64,000 bases of DNA from Bacteroides oleiciplenus YIT 12058 (GCF_000315485.1 NZ_JH992940.1:1357194-1421193); one strand, 5' to 3'. Shown: positions 17,872 through 26,722, counted from the stretch's first letter. The notes: generated by a model from the letters alone, not told the origin. Numbers and translations: made by a program.

Positions 17872-18708
17872 CTATTCAAAGCTACGCAACAACTTTATTT
17901 CTTCCGCCCAGAGCGTTTCATCCGGTGTTTCCAGAATGATAGGTATATTATCGAAACGTTCGTCTTTCATAAAACGCTTGAAGAAATCAATCCCTAACAA
18001 GCCTTTCCCGATGCTATCATGGCGGTCTACATGGCTACCCAACGCTTTCTTTGTGTCATTCAGATGAATGCCCCGCAAATAATTGAAACCGACCACCTCG
18101 TCGAACTCACGGAATACTTTATCATATTCCCCTACTATATCATAACCTGCCGAGTAGGTGTGGCAAGTATCCAGGCACACCCCTACACGTGACTTATCTT
18201 CTACCCGATCAATGATATGCTTCAATTGCCAAAACTCATTACCTACATTGCTGCCCTGTCCGGCCGTATTTTCAATAACGGCCGTTACTCCTTTCGTTTT
18301 GTCCAATGTAATGTTGATGGACTCGGCAACCTTATCCAGACATTCCTCTACCGAAATCTTATTGAGATGGCTTCCCGGATGGAAGTTCAGGAGTTGCAAA
18401 CCTAATTGCTCACAACGTTGCATCTCATCCAGAAATGCGGCACGGCTTTTCTCCAATCCTTCCTCTTCCGGATGTCCCAGATTAATCAGATAGCTATCAT
18501 GAGGCAGGATATAGCGGGCATCAAAAGAGAATTTCTCACAATTACCCTTGAACTCGCGGATGCTTTCCTCCGTCAACGGTTTGGCTACCCATTGCCGTTG
18601 ATTCTTTGTGAACAAGGCGAATGCATTCGCACCTATCTCATGGGCATTAACAGGAGCTATTTCCACTCCACCACTTGCACTCACATGCGCTCCAATATAT
18701 TTTTTCAT
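17872..18708 (-). CDS. nfo: Endonuclease IV (AP endonuclease)
   Basis: The 278-residue protein is full length for Nfo/endonuclease IV and starts [14 protein letters not shown]. Zinc-ligand regions are visible in [45 protein letters not shown] and ILETP. It cleaves the phosphodiester 5' of abasic sites in base-excision repair. It is followed by a convergent GH28 gene past a strong bidirectional terminator. Confidence 0.97.
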   Translation of the reverse strand: MKKYIGAHVSASGGVEIAPVNAHEIGANAFALFTKNQRQWVAKPLTEESIREFKGNCEKFSFDARYILPHDSYLINLGHPEEEGLEKSRAAFLDEMQRCEQLGLQLLNFHPGSHLNKISVEECLDKVAESINITLDKTKGVTAVIENTAGQGSNVGNEFWQLKHIIDRVEDKSRVGVCLDTCHTYSAGYDIVGEYDKVFREFDEVVGFNYLRGIHLNDTKKALGSHVDRHDSIGKGLLGIDFFKRFMKDERFDNIPIILETPDETLWAEEIKLLRSFE

Positions 18709-18777
18709 ATCTGTTCTTTATATTATGATTAAAAACGGAAGCAAGATAGAGAAAAATCCGAAGATGGCAAAATCAAT

Positions 18778-19080
18778 TTAAAGTGCACACGTCCCTTCTC
18801 CGGCATAATCCTTTCCTGTTTTTCCATTATATTCAGGATGTCTTTCCAGCCAAACCACGGCATAAGAGCATGTTGCCACCGGCACTAATCCATTAACCAA
18901 AGCATAATCATAGGCCGCCTTTACCAAAGCAGAAGCAATGCCCCTTCCGCTGATTTCATCGGGAACAATCGTATGGCGCACATCCAGCGCACCATCAGTG
19001 ACATGATACATCAGACGGGCAGTTTCCCCATCCACCGTTGTCTGAAAAACTTTTTTCTCGGGATAATGTTCTATATTCAT
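18778..19080 (-). CDS. GNAT N-acetyltransferase, small YidJ-like
   Basis: The 100-residue protein is the short GNAT type (GtnT/YidJ-like), with the acetyl-CoA segment VPDEISGRGIASALVKAA and a C-terminal CSYAVVWLERHPEYN. These small proteins act on unknown small or peptide substrates. It diverges from the HD gene upstream. Confidence 0.9.
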   Translation of the reverse strand: MNIEHYPEKKVFQTTVDGETARLMYHVTDGALDVRHTIVPDEISGRGIASALVKAAYDYALVNGLVPVATCSYAVVWLERHPEYNGKTGKDYAGEGTCAL

Positions 19081-19146
19081 AATCTGTTTCCTTTATTGGG
19101 TGAATAAATAAATAACAAGACTCTCTTATTAAATAACAGATTTCAG

Positions 19147-19154
19147 TAACTTTG
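19147..19154 (+). promoter_or_regulatory. -7 box for the HD-domain gene
   Basis: TAACTTTG, 26 nt before the ATG at 19181. Confidence 0.55.
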
Positions 19155-19180
19155 TATCGAACACTTCTAAAAAAAATCTT

Positions 19181-19624
19181 ATGGACAATCATCTTCTCTC
19201 TCACGCCATCGCCCTCGCTACCGAGGCTCATAAAGGACAAAAAGATAAATACGGACAGGAGTACCTGCACCACCCCATCCGCGTCATGAATATGGGACGT
19301 GACCTGAAAGAAAAGATTGTCGGCATCCTCCACGATGTGGTGGAAGACACGGAATGGACGTGCGAAGACCTGAAGAAAGAAGGTTTCCCGGATGAAATCA
19401 TCGAAGCCGTGCGGTGCGTCACGAAGCTATCCGATGAAGAAGACTACGAGGAATACATAGGAAGATGCGCTACCAATCCCCTCGCAATTGCCGTTAAGAT
19501 TCACGACCTGACGGATAATATGGACGTCCGCCGTATGCCCTGCATAGGGGAAAAAGAAATCAGCAGATTAAAAAAATATCTGAAAGCCTATCACCGCTTG
19601 ATGCCTTTCTATATGAATCATTGA
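19181..19624 (+). CDS. Small HD-domain phosphohydrolase (SpoT-like HD)
   Basis: The 147-residue protein shows the metal-binding HD pattern seen in the hydrolase half of RelA/SpoT: HHPIRVMNMG, GILHDVVEDT, and a late KIHDLTDNMD. No synthetase domain follows. Single-domain MESH1-like hydrolases of this type can remove pyrophosphate from (p)ppGpp or act on other nucleotides. The assigned role is by family only. Confidence 0.88.
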   Translation: MDNHLLSHAIALATEAHKGQKDKYGQEYLHHPIRVMNMGRDLKEKIVGILHDVVEDTEWTCEDLKKEGFPDEIIEAVRCVTKLSDEEDYEEYIGRCATNPLAIAVKIHDLTDNMDVRRMPCIGEKEISRLKKYLKAYHRLMPFYMNH

Positions 19625-19655
19625 TAATATATGCGTTCGTTTTTCATGAAATAGT

Positions 19656-19663
19656 TACCTTTG
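19656..19663 (+). promoter_or_regulatory. -7 box for a probably leaderless MFS transcript
   Basis: TACCTTTG whose G at 19663 lies 5 nt before the ATG at 19668. The same TTTGCGGCATGAA context occurs at the YbaN gene (47804). Confidence 0.6.
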
Positions 19664-19667
19664 CGGC

Positions 19668-20843
19668 ATGAAACAGGAACTAAAGGAAAATCAAGGAATA
19701 CCGTCGTCCTTACTTTGGACACTCGCCATCATATCAGGAATAACGGTGGCCAACATATATTATAATCAACCCTTACTGAACCGTATCAGCCGCGATCTGA
19801 ACATCAGCGAATTCACCGCCAATCTGATAGCCATGTTCTCGCAGATAGGCTATGCGCTCGGATTGCTTTTCATCATTCCATTGGGCGACTTATACCGCCG
19901 AAGGAACATCATCCTTGTGAATATCTCCGTGCTGGTGGTCTCCCTGCTCACCATTGCCCTGGCTCCCAACATCCACCTGATACTTTTTGCCTCCCTGCTG
20001 ACAGGTGCCTGTTCCGTCATTCCGCAAGTATTCATGCCTCTTGCGGCGCAATACTCCACCCCCGAAACCAAAGGAAAGAATGTAGGCATTATCCTTTCGG
20101 GATTGTTGACCGGTATTCTGGCTTCGCGCGTAGTGAGCGGCATCGTAGGCGAATACATGGGCTGGCGTTTCATCTACTTCATTGCCGCCGGACTGATGAT
20201 TATTTGCCTCATCGTCATCATCAGGATACTTCCGGATCTCCCTTCCAACTTCCAGGGGACATACTTCGGCTTAATGAAGTCTCTGTTCTCCTTAGTTAAA
20301 AAGTATCCCCAGTTACGCATTGTTTCGCTACGTGCAGGTTTTTCATTCGGTTCCTTCCTCGCCATGTGGAGTTGCCTGGCCTTCAAAATGGAGCAGGCAC
20401 CTTTTTTTGCGGGAAACAATATCATAGGTATGTTAGGCCTTTGCGGCATAGCCGGAGCACTGACGGCATCGTCCATCGGCAAATATATACATATTCTCGG
20501 AGTGAAACGACTTACTTACATAGGTTGTACGCTGATTATCAGTGCATGGATCACCCTGTATGTGGGGCAATACAGCTATGTAGGCATCATAGCCGGTATA
20601 TTATTGATAGATATAGGAATGCAATGTATCCAGCTTAGCAATCAGACAAGTGCATTTGCCCTTTGTCCACAAGCTTCCAATCGCATCAATACGATTTTTA
20701 TGACTACTTACTTCATCGGAGGGTCCACGGGGACTTTCCTTGCCGGAACTTCGTGGCAATATTTCGGCTGGACGGGAGTGATAGGGACAGGTATTTTGCT
20801 GACGAGTTGCTCGTTGATTATCAATATATTTGCTAAGAAATAG
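19668..20843 (+). CDS. Major facilitator superfamily transporter
   Basis: The 391-residue protein has about 12 hydrophobic helices and the MFS loop 2-3 motif (PLGDLYRRRNI). The N-terminus NIYYNQPLLNRIS resembles drug/sugar efflux-type MFS carriers. Substrate is unknown. The 3' end overlaps the convergent MGMT-like gene by 11 nt. Its promoter box lies only 5 nt before the start codon. Confidence 0.93.
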   Translation: MKQELKENQGIPSSLLWTLAIISGITVANIYYNQPLLNRISRDLNISEFTANLIAMFSQIGYALGLLFIIPLGDLYRRRNIILVNISVLVVSLLTIALAPNIHLILFASLLTGACSVIPQVFMPLAAQYSTPETKGKNVGIILSGLLTGILASRVVSGIVGEYMGWRFIYFIAAGLMIICLIVIIRILPDLPSNFQGTYFGLMKSLFSLVKKYPQLRIVSLRAGFSFGSFLAMWSCLAFKMEQAPFFAGNNIIGMLGLCGIAGALTASSIGKYIHILGVKRLTYIGCTLIISAWITLYVGQYSYVGIIAGILLIDIGMQCIQLSNQTSAFALCPQASNRINTIFMTTYFIGGSTGTFLAGTSWQYFGWTGVIGTGILLTSCSLIINIFAKK

Positions 20844-21150
20844 ATTCTTTCAATATTTCCCAGCCACATGCTTTGAGGTCGACACAACCGTTCTTCCTGA
20901 AAGCGACACCTTCCTTTTCCAATAGTTCGCGCTGTTCCGGCCAGAAAGGTGCCAGTCGTCCCTGACTATTTACCACCCGGTGGCAAGGGAGATTCCGCTC
21001 TTCGGAAGCGTTGTGCATAGCCTGTCCCACCATGCGGGAACACTGGGGCCTGCCCACAAGGTAAGCGATTTGCCCGTATGTCAGTACGCGCCCCGAAGGG
21101 ATGGAGGCAACTACGCTATATACTTCATTTCGGAATGATACCTGATCCAT
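20833..21150 (-). CDS. Short MGMT-like DNA alkyltransferase
   Basis: The 105-residue protein is the DNA-binding domain of the methylguanine-DNA methyltransferase family, with the active-site PCHRVV motif (Cys present) and a Met/Arg DNA-recognition region RMVGQAMHNA. It lacks the N-terminal domain of full MGMTs. Related ATL proteins have Trp in place of the Cys; here the Cys is kept, so methyl transfer is possible. It lies 9 nt after the AAA/DUF1703 gene's start side and overlaps the MFS gene end. Confidence 0.9.
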   Translation of the reverse strand: MDQVSFRNEVYSVVASIPSGRVLTYGQIAYLVGRPQCSRMVGQAMHNASEERNLPCHRVVNSQGRLAPFWPEQRELLEKEGVAFRKNGCVDLKACGWEILKESIS

Positions 21151-21159
21151 AACGGCTGA

Positions 21160-22920
21160 TTAAATAACTTCTTCGCACACCCGCATTTCCATACCTTTAT
21201 ATACAACCACAATCTTGTGCAACCGAGTGTTACCGATGGCACGCTTCACCGTATCCGTATCGGCGTATCGGTTGGCTTGAGCGATGGCTTCCTGGCGGAG
21301 TTTTTCCACAAAGGTTTCGGGGTCTTTGTACTTGGCATATTTCAGTTCCACGATGTAGCTGTGCGTCATGTCGGAGTAGATGTCCAGCATCGGGCAGAGG
21401 AAGATGTCTACATAGCCCGCTTGTGTGTCCTGCTCGGAGACAGGGCGGTAGAAGCGGTTCTGCGCGGTCATGGCAAGGGTGAAGCCGTGAACAAAGAACT
21501 CGCCCTTCTGCTTGTCACGTTGCGAGGCATACGTCTTCAGGCAGTCGGCAATGTAGCCAAAGTAGGCTTGCCAATCACCATCATAAGCGAGTTGGCTTGC
21601 CAATTCACTCTTTTCGTAGCTGCTGAAACTCAGGTCTGCATCGTTGTAAGTGTTCAACAGATAGGTATAGAGTTGTTCCTGAACCACCAGGTTGGGGATG
21701 GTCAGTTTGGTTTTTCCTCTATGCATTCCGCTGATGGTGAGCATGCCGAAATAATAGAGCAGGCTCACGAAGTTGTCGGGATTGGTGATGCTGGCGGCAG
21801 GAAATCCTTTCTTCAGTTCGCCGGTGATGAAGCCCTGGCTCACCAGCGTCTGGATGACGGAAGCATCGTGGGCAAACTCTTTGTCCTTGCGGATAAGCAT
21901 ACGCAACTTCTGATAGTCGATGCGGATGTTGTCTTCTATCATATCTTCCGGGACATAACCGCCCATGATGTAGTTCTTTACGAAATAAAGCACCATGTTA
22001 GAGTTGTACATCGTGGTTTCACCATAGCTTTTCTGTGCGAAGCAATAGTTGTCATACCACGGCTTCATTATTTCTATCAACTCGTCAATGGTGTGATTGA
22101 AGGGGCTGGTGGTAGAATAGTAAGTCAACATCTCCCGCACTTCCTCTTCCGTGAATCCCATCATCTGGTTGAACTCCGGCGTGAGGGAATAGTTGGTTCC
22201 GATGTTGAATCCACTGGTGAGGTCATCCATCGTCACGGGGCTTACGCCGGTGATGAAGCAACGCTTGATGCTGGAGTAAGTTCCCGCTTTCACTTTGTTG
22301 AAGAAAGCACGCAGGTAACCTTCGCCATGCGTTTCGTTGGTATAGCGATGCAGGCTTTCGGGGTCGGCGAGGATGGCGTTGGTGAAGTGGTCGTACTCGT
22401 CGATGAAGAGATACATTTTCTGTCCGGCACGTTCGCAGGCCTGGTAAAGGTAATCCAACTGTTCCACGGCTCCGCTCATGGCACACAGGCCTTCCAGAGT
22501 GCCTTGCGGCAGAAGGTCGGCATATATTTTACAGAAGTTCTCGAAAGTAATTCCGCAATGCGCATCCAGTCCTTTGCGGTAATTGTTCAGCTCGCCGGTG
22601 ATGCCGGAGAAGTTGAGGTAGAGCACCAGATAGCTGTTGCGGTCCGGTGTGGGATGCTGCCCGATGTAGAGGTCACCAAAGAGTGCCTCAAACTGGTCGC
22701 GGGTGCGCACGTCGTAGTAGTGTTGCAGTAGGTTCAGCGTCAAGCTCTTGCCGAAGCGGCGGGGGCGGATGAAGAAGAAGAAGCGGTCCGCCTCCTCTAT
22801 CATGGGGATGAAGCGGGTTTTATCCACATAATAATAATTGTCGAGGCGAATATCTGCGAAGTTCATCATGCCGTAAGGGAGACGTTTCCTGCCGGGTACT
22901 ATGTATTTCATTGGGTCCAT
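21160..22920 (-). CDS. AAA-ATPase-like / DUF1703 nuclease-like protein
   Basis: The 586-residue protein has the AAA-ATPase-like domain (PF09820 type) common in Bacteroides: GRKRLPYGMMNFADIR, RPRRFGKSLTLNLL as Walker A (with the usual Arg-Arg-Phe-Gly-Lys-Ser form) and FIDEYDHF as Walker B. The C-terminal 120 residues are the DUF1703 PD-(D/E)xK-like domain (DIYSDMTHSYIVELKYAKY). Many paralogues exist in this genus; a mobile or defence role has been suggested but is unproven. Confidence 0.92.
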   Translation of the reverse strand: MDPMKYIVPGRKRLPYGMMNFADIRLDNYYYVDKTRFIPMIEEADRFFFFIRPRRFGKSLTLNLLQHYYDVRTRDQFEALFGDLYIGQHPTPDRNSYLVLYLNFSGITGELNNYRKGLDAHCGITFENFCKIYADLLPQGTLEGLCAMSGAVEQLDYLYQACERAGQKMYLFIDEYDHFTNAILADPESLHRYTNETHGEGYLRAFFNKVKAGTYSSIKRCFITGVSPVTMDDLTSGFNIGTNYSLTPEFNQMMGFTEEEVREMLTYYSTTSPFNHTIDELIEIMKPWYDNYCFAQKSYGETTMYNSNMVLYFVKNYIMGGYVPEDMIEDNIRIDYQKLRMLIRKDKEFAHDASVIQTLVSQGFITGELKKGFPAASITNPDNFVSLLYYFGMLTISGMHRGKTKLTIPNLVVQEQLYTYLLNTYNDADLSFSSYEKSELASQLAYDGDWQAYFGYIADCLKTYASQRDKQKGEFFVHGFTLAMTAQNRFYRPVSEQDTQAGYVDIFLCPMLDIYSDMTHSYIVELKYAKYKDPETFVEKLRQEAIAQANRYADTDTVKRAIGNTRLHKIVVVYKGMEMRVCEEVI

Positions 22921-22976
22921 TTTCTATCCTCCTGCTATTTTTTATTTAATCTGTTGCTTTATGATACTTAATGTAA

Positions 22977-22984
22977 CAAAGATA
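22977..22984 (-). promoter_or_regulatory. -7 box for the AAA/DUF1703 gene
   Basis: TATCTTTG on the minus strand, 56 nt before the start at 22920. Confidence 0.5.
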
Positions 22985-23087
22985 CAGGTTTATCCCCAAT
23001 ATACAACAAACTCAATCTAAAATAGTTATTCATGCCAATCAGGAGTTGAAATTCACATTAAACTACCAAGTTACAGTATGTTTTGCT

Positions 23088-23095
23088 TACCTTTG
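23088..23095 (+). promoter_or_regulatory. -7 box for the orphan gene at 23124
   Basis: TACCTTTG, 28 nt before the ATG. Confidence 0.55.
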
Positions 23096-23123
23096 CGACC
23101 GCAATATCAATCACTAAGAGAAA

Positions 23124-23816
23124 ATGATAACAAGAACAATGAACCCCTTCACACTTAGAAGGGAGATGCAAAACGATATATTTGAAAATATAGTTCCCTA
23201 TCTCAAAAGAAATCATGATTCTAAAATACGCAGGGCGATTATTAAAAGCCTTCACCTGCCGATGATATTTAATCCGATTCACTATTTCAGTAAGACAACA
23301 AATAATGATTGGTTTATATTTTATTATGCAATAACCAAAAAGTTGGCCGAGGATGCCGCGTGTATTGCTATATCCCAGGTGCAAACTGAAGAAGGAACTT
23401 ACGTTTACGAATATATTGTTGCACGCGAGCATAACATTTATATTTTTCCTCCTCATTTTTTCTCCCGCTATCATTCAAGGTTTTTAAAGAGTGCCGCGAT
23501 TGGCAAACAAGAGCTTATTAATCAATATATAAAAAATAGTTATATAGGCATTATTTTTATCTCAGAAACAGGGCAGGAAAAATGTGCATTAAGTTTTCAA
23601 GACGGATATGCAATCGGAGACATTATTAGTCGGAAAGAACGTATTTTTATGTTCAAGACGTTTATCTCTAAAGATTTACTGAGAAAAGATCAAGAGTTTG
23701 CGAAGGCATACGATCAACTTCAGGAGCAAAATCTAATGAATTACATTATGAACTTAGAGAACCCCAATGAATTTTTGCTTAACAAATACAGTTCTTATCT
23801 GAACTCAAAGTTATAA
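23124..23816 (+). CDS. Unrecognised protein (230 aa)
   Basis: I do not recognise this family. The protein is soluble, mixed alpha/beta, with an aromatic-rich middle (DWFIFYYAITKK, FPPHFFSRYHSRF) and a C-terminal helical region ending NKYSSYLNSKL. There are no Cys clusters, signal or membrane segments. It is strongly AT-rich compared with the neighbouring genes, suggesting recent acquisition. A promoter box is present, so it appears to be expressed. A second ATG (residue 6) is possible. It begins the accessory stretch that includes the decayed VapE locus. Confidence 0.75.
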   Translation: MITRTMNPFTLRREMQNDIFENIVPYLKRNHDSKIRRAIIKSLHLPMIFNPIHYFSKTTNNDWFIFYYAITKKLAEDAACIAISQVQTEEGTYVYEYIVAREHNIYIFPPHFFSRYHSRFLKSAAIGKQELINQYIKNSYIGIIFISETGQEKCALSFQDGYAIGDIISRKERIFMFKTFISKDLLRKDQEFAKAYDQLQEQNLMNYIMNLENPNEFLLNKYSSYLNSKL

Positions 23817-23864
23817 ATGCAACATGAAGAAGAGTCCGGTGACCGCTCCCGGACTTATTCAGTT

Positions 23865-24029
23865 TCATCCCAGCGGATCTTCTCCCAGCCCGCCCTCTCC
23901 GCCTTGCGACGGGTCCTGGTCTTCGGTATCGGCTGAAAGTTCAATCCACTCCAACTGTTCGCTGTCCACCAGGGCGCGGGTGTAGTAAACCGCTTGTTTC
24001 TGATTAAGCATCTTTTTCCAAAATGGCAT
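23865..24029 (-). CDS. Small hypothetical protein (54 aa), possibly remnant of an HU-like gene
   Basis: The frame begins MPFWKKMLNQKQAVYYTRAL and ends with a Gly/acidic tail (GGEGGLGEDPLG). In Bacteroides, HU-related proteins next to VapE-type primases often end in such Gly-rich acidic tails. This one is far shorter than an HU domain, so it may be an internally deleted remnant. It lies on the same strand as the VapE pseudogene, which makes a shared decayed locus plausible. Confidence 0.45.
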   Translation of the reverse strand: MPFWKKMLNQKQAVYYTRALVDSEQLEWIELSADTEDQDPSQGGEGGLGEDPLG

Positions 24030-24452
24030 AATTCTGATTGTTTTAAGTATGATTATTATTAATTGAAGTTTCGCAAGTTAATTTTAAAAGTTCGTAGGAG
24101 TGCCTAAAAAAGGCATAGTGATTTCTGTATATCTCGAGGCTGTAATCTGAACTCTGTCCTGAAAACAATTAACTTTATATTATGGATAGAAATAGTGAAC
24201 CAATAATTTATTACTTCTTGACTACAGACTATCAGTCAGATAGTTACAAGAATCTTTTTTATCCGAGGCAAAGATAATGCAAACCGAAAGCAATACAAAA
24301 TAAGCTTGCTTATTTTTTTAGTACCAATAACGCTATATATCTCGTACTTAATGAAAGCTATAATAACATTTATGCTTTTTAATAGACATCATGCATAAAT
24401 ACTTTACCCATACATTCTCTTCCCATAACCAACTTTCCTCCTTGCAGTTCTT
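24030..24452. other. Gene-free interval
   Basis: AT-rich sequence between the small frame and the VapE remnant. I see no credible gene, tRNA or terminator in it. Confidence 0.6.
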
Positions 24453-24858
24453 TCAGTCTTCCCAGATCTCCCTGTTCATCGGCTTTCCGGCTGAAGCCTC
24501 CTGCCTTCTCACCACTTCATACACATTGCCGTATTCCGTATGTCTTCTTTTCAGCCCTGCCCGAAGCAGTACTTGACCAAAACGCATGGGATTGCTGCCA
24601 CACATAGCAGCAGGGTTACTCGTTTGTAGTTCACTGAAAATGTCGGCGGCGGTCAGGTCGAGGCTCTTTTCATGGGGAAGCGGGGTACGAAATCGGGCGG
24701 GCAGCTCTTCCATGTAGAGGTGAAAAGGATGCTAAGAGGGAATGTAGGAGGAAAAGACGTAGCGGCTCAGGTCTTTGTCCCAGCAAGGGATGCCTTCGTC
24801 ATGTGCTTCGAGGTATAAGGCATTCTTTCTAAAAGGCGCTTGCAGAAAAAGACAGGAC
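24453..24858 (-). pseudogene. Decayed VapE/DUF3874-type primase fragment
   Basis: Reading the minus strand, one continuous frame opens after a stop near 24859 and gives LYLEAHDEGIPCWDKDLSRY followed by VFSSYIPS, then a TAG stop, then HPFHLYMEELPA, which jumps to DIFSELQ, PAAMCGSNPMRFG and RHTEYGNVYEVV. The first part matches the region before the catalytic core of Bacteroides VapE/BT4734-like proteins (normally continuing ELPAWDG). The second matches the C-terminal DUF3874 region. The catalytic core between them is missing, so this is an internal deletion plus a nonsense mutation. Recognition rests on memory of the family pattern. Confidence 0.7.
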
Positions 24859-24910
24859 TTTTAGGTACATAATCCCCTATTTTATGTACCTTTGTATGCT
24901 GTTTTACAAA

Positions 24911-24998
24911 TGACCGACTTTAGTTGTTCGCTCTTCCGAACGGAGTTATTTGATTAAATGACTCCAGTCATTTGTTCGACCGACCAGAGTGGTTCATT
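24911..24998. repeat. Four degenerate 22-bp tandem units (array A)
   Basis: Four consecutive 22-nt steps start at 24911, 24933, 24955 and 24977. Columns G6, A7, A12, G13, T14, T17, T18 and T22 are identical in all four, and positions 16 and 19 are G/C or A/T together in each. Unit 3 contains a perfect 8-2-8 palindrome (AAATGACT CC AGTCATTT). Confidence 0.65.
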
Positions 24999-25196
24999 TA
25001 TCAACCAGCATCTTTAGCACAATAAAGCAAGGCAAAACTAATGAAATTTATCGGTCGACAGCTAATTTCCATAAAAAATGACGGTTGACAGGAAAAAAAA
25101 CGTTAGTTATGTGAATCGGTGGTTGACTATATTTTATACTGTTATCTCATTTTTCTTTAAAGGTGGGTCTGAACATCTTATGAAAGGGGGGATAAT

Positions 25197-25250
25197 CAGT
25201 ATACGACTGAATAGGGTTCAGCATACGACTGAATCAGGTTCACTATAGGA
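25197..25250. repeat. 22-bp tandem units (array B), related to array C
   Basis: Two full 22-nt units (starting 25197 and 25219) share the core TACGACTGAAT and TTCA, and a third starts at 25241 in partial form. The reverse complement (ATTCAGTCGTA) recurs at 33595-33682 with the same 22-nt spacing. It lies about 80 bp upstream of the GNAT promoter. Confidence 0.75.
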
Positions 25251-25330
25251 CACAGTCCGCAACAGCCGGTTCGCATCATTTATTTGACAAGAAAAGAGAG
25301 GAGGTATTTGCCTGTCCCGTTTCAATTACC

Positions 25331-25338
25331 TATCTTTG
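25331..25338 (+). promoter_or_regulatory. -7 box for the GNAT gene
   Basis: TATCTTTG, 32 nt before the ATG at 25371. It falls inside a longer frame, arguing for the shorter protein. Confidence 0.6.
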
Positions 25339-25370
25339 GAGAATTCGAAAACAATTCAGTCAATACTATT

Positions 25371-25823
25371 ATGATTAATATCGTACCTATCTTAAAGAAC
25401 AAGAAAGAATTCCTCGAACTCCTGCTTCTCGCAGACGAGCAGGAATCTATGATTGACCTTTATCTGGAACGCGGAGAAATGTTTGCCCTCTACGACGGAG
25501 ACTTAAAAGCCGCCTGCGTAATCACCGATGAAGGAAACGGAACCTATGAAATAAAGAACATTGCAACCTATCCGCACTATCAGCGCAAAGGATATGGAAC
25601 GTACTTGATAAAATTTCTGCTGGAACACTACAAAGACCGCTATCAGACGATGCTAGTAGGCACGGGAGACAGCACCTATACCATACCGTTTTATGAACAG
25701 TGCGGCTTCACCTACTCCCACCGGATACCCGATTTTTTCATCAAGAACTACGACCATCCCATGTATGAGGACGGCAAACAATTGCGAGACATGGTTTATT
25801 TAAAAATTAGCAAGAATGGATAA
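25371..25823 (+). CDS. GNAT N-acetyltransferase
   Basis: The ATG at 25371 was chosen over an upstream start because a TATCTTTG box lies between. The 150-residue product has the acetyl-CoA loop HYQRKGYGTYLIKFLLEHY and a C-terminal IPFYEQCGFTYSHRIPDFF segment typical of GNATs. The acceptor is unknown. It is followed 46 nt later by the AraC gene's own unit. Confidence 0.92.
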   Translation: MINIVPILKNKKEFLELLLLADEQESMIDLYLERGEMFALYDGDLKAACVITDEGNGTYEIKNIATYPHYQRKGYGTYLIKFLLEHYKDRYQTMLVGTGDSTYTIPFYEQCGFTYSHRIPDFFIKNYDHPMYEDGKQLRDMVYLKISKNG

Positions 25824-25845
25824 TTCTTCTTCCAAAGGTTTCCCC

Positions 25846-25853
25846 TACCTTTG
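25846..25853 (+). promoter_or_regulatory. -7 box for the AraC-YoaP unit
   Basis: TACCTTTG, 16 nt before the AraC start at 25870. Confidence 0.6.
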
Positions 25854-25869
25854 CATCAAAACATAGCAA

Positions 25870-26721
25870 ATGAAGGAAGAAACCACATACGGACATCAGG
25901 AATTAATAAATCAAGTCATTGATTATATTCATACCCATCTGCACAAAGCATTGACTTTAGAAATGCTGGCGGCGGAAATGCACATGTCTGTATATCACTT
26001 CCATCGGCTTTTCAAATCCCATCTGCAAGAAACACTTTCGGCATACATCACCCGCCAAAGAATGGAAAGGGCTGTGATGTATCTGCAAACGCGAGATTTA
26101 TCCTTGCAGGAACTCTCCGAAAAGATGGGATATGACACGGCACAATCTTTCTCAAAAGCATTCAAACGATATTTTGGCGTTTCTCCGGTGGCTTTCGGCA
26201 ATACATTGACCTTTAACACTCCTGAAACAACTCCGATAGAGGATATTGCTTTTATCGGATTGGGCGAACCGGAAGTCCTACTCATTTCCCCAATGTACAT
26301 AGCCTATATCCGTATTATCGGTCCGTATGGAGAAAAAGAGAGTTACGAGCTCGGTTGGGGAAAACTTTGCGGATTTCTGAAGGAAAACAAGCTACAATCC
26401 AAAGCCACCCGCTGGTTTGGCATCAGCTTCGATAATCCGACTATTACAAAGAAAAAGCAATGCCGTTTCTATGCCTGCGCCTCCGTTGCGCAAAGAATAA
26501 AACCATCGGGTGCCATCGGAGCATTGACGATAGAGAGTGGAAAATATGCAGTCTATACTTACAAGGGAAGCTATTCAGGTTTGCTTCGTGCCTATACTTA
26601 TATTTATTCCAGAGAAAAAGGAAGATTGCGCAATGCACTCTCTTTTGAAGAATATGTAACGTGGTCGGACAATCCGGCAAAACAGATAACAAAAATCTAT
26701 ATACCAATACAAAAGAAATAA
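25870..26721 (+). CDS. AraC-family regulator with GyrI-like effector domain
   Basis: The N-terminal 110 residues carry two AraC helix-turn-helix motifs (LTLEMLAAEMHMSVYHFHRL and LSLQELSEKMGYDTAQSFSK). Residues about 125-283 form a GyrI/Rob-type effector-binding domain, which in Rob/BmrR-like proteins binds small hydrophobic or amphipathic ligands. It is followed by the YoaP-like GNAT gene with only 1 nt between stop and start, so the regulator and acetyltransferase are cotranscribed. Ligand unknown. Confidence 0.93.
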   Translation: MKEETTYGHQELINQVIDYIHTHLHKALTLEMLAAEMHMSVYHFHRLFKSHLQETLSAYITRQRMERAVMYLQTRDLSLQELSEKMGYDTAQSFSKAFKRYFGVSPVAFGNTLTFNTPETTPIEDIAFIGLGEPEVLLISPMYIAYIRIIGPYGEKESYELGWGKLCGFLKENKLQSKATRWFGISFDNPTITKKKQCRFYACASVAQRIKPSGAIGALTIESGKYAVYTYKGSYSGLLRAYTYIYSREKGRLRNALSFEEYVTWSDNPAKQITKIYIPIQKK

Positions 26722-26722
26722 T

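Noticed and set aside
21217-22731. Long plus-strand frame of 504 codons
   Set aside because: It is the antisense of the AAA/DUF1703 gene, which has recognisable motifs.
25284-25370. Longer N-terminus for the GNAT gene at 25371
   Set aside because: A promoter box lies inside this stretch and it has no domain similarity.
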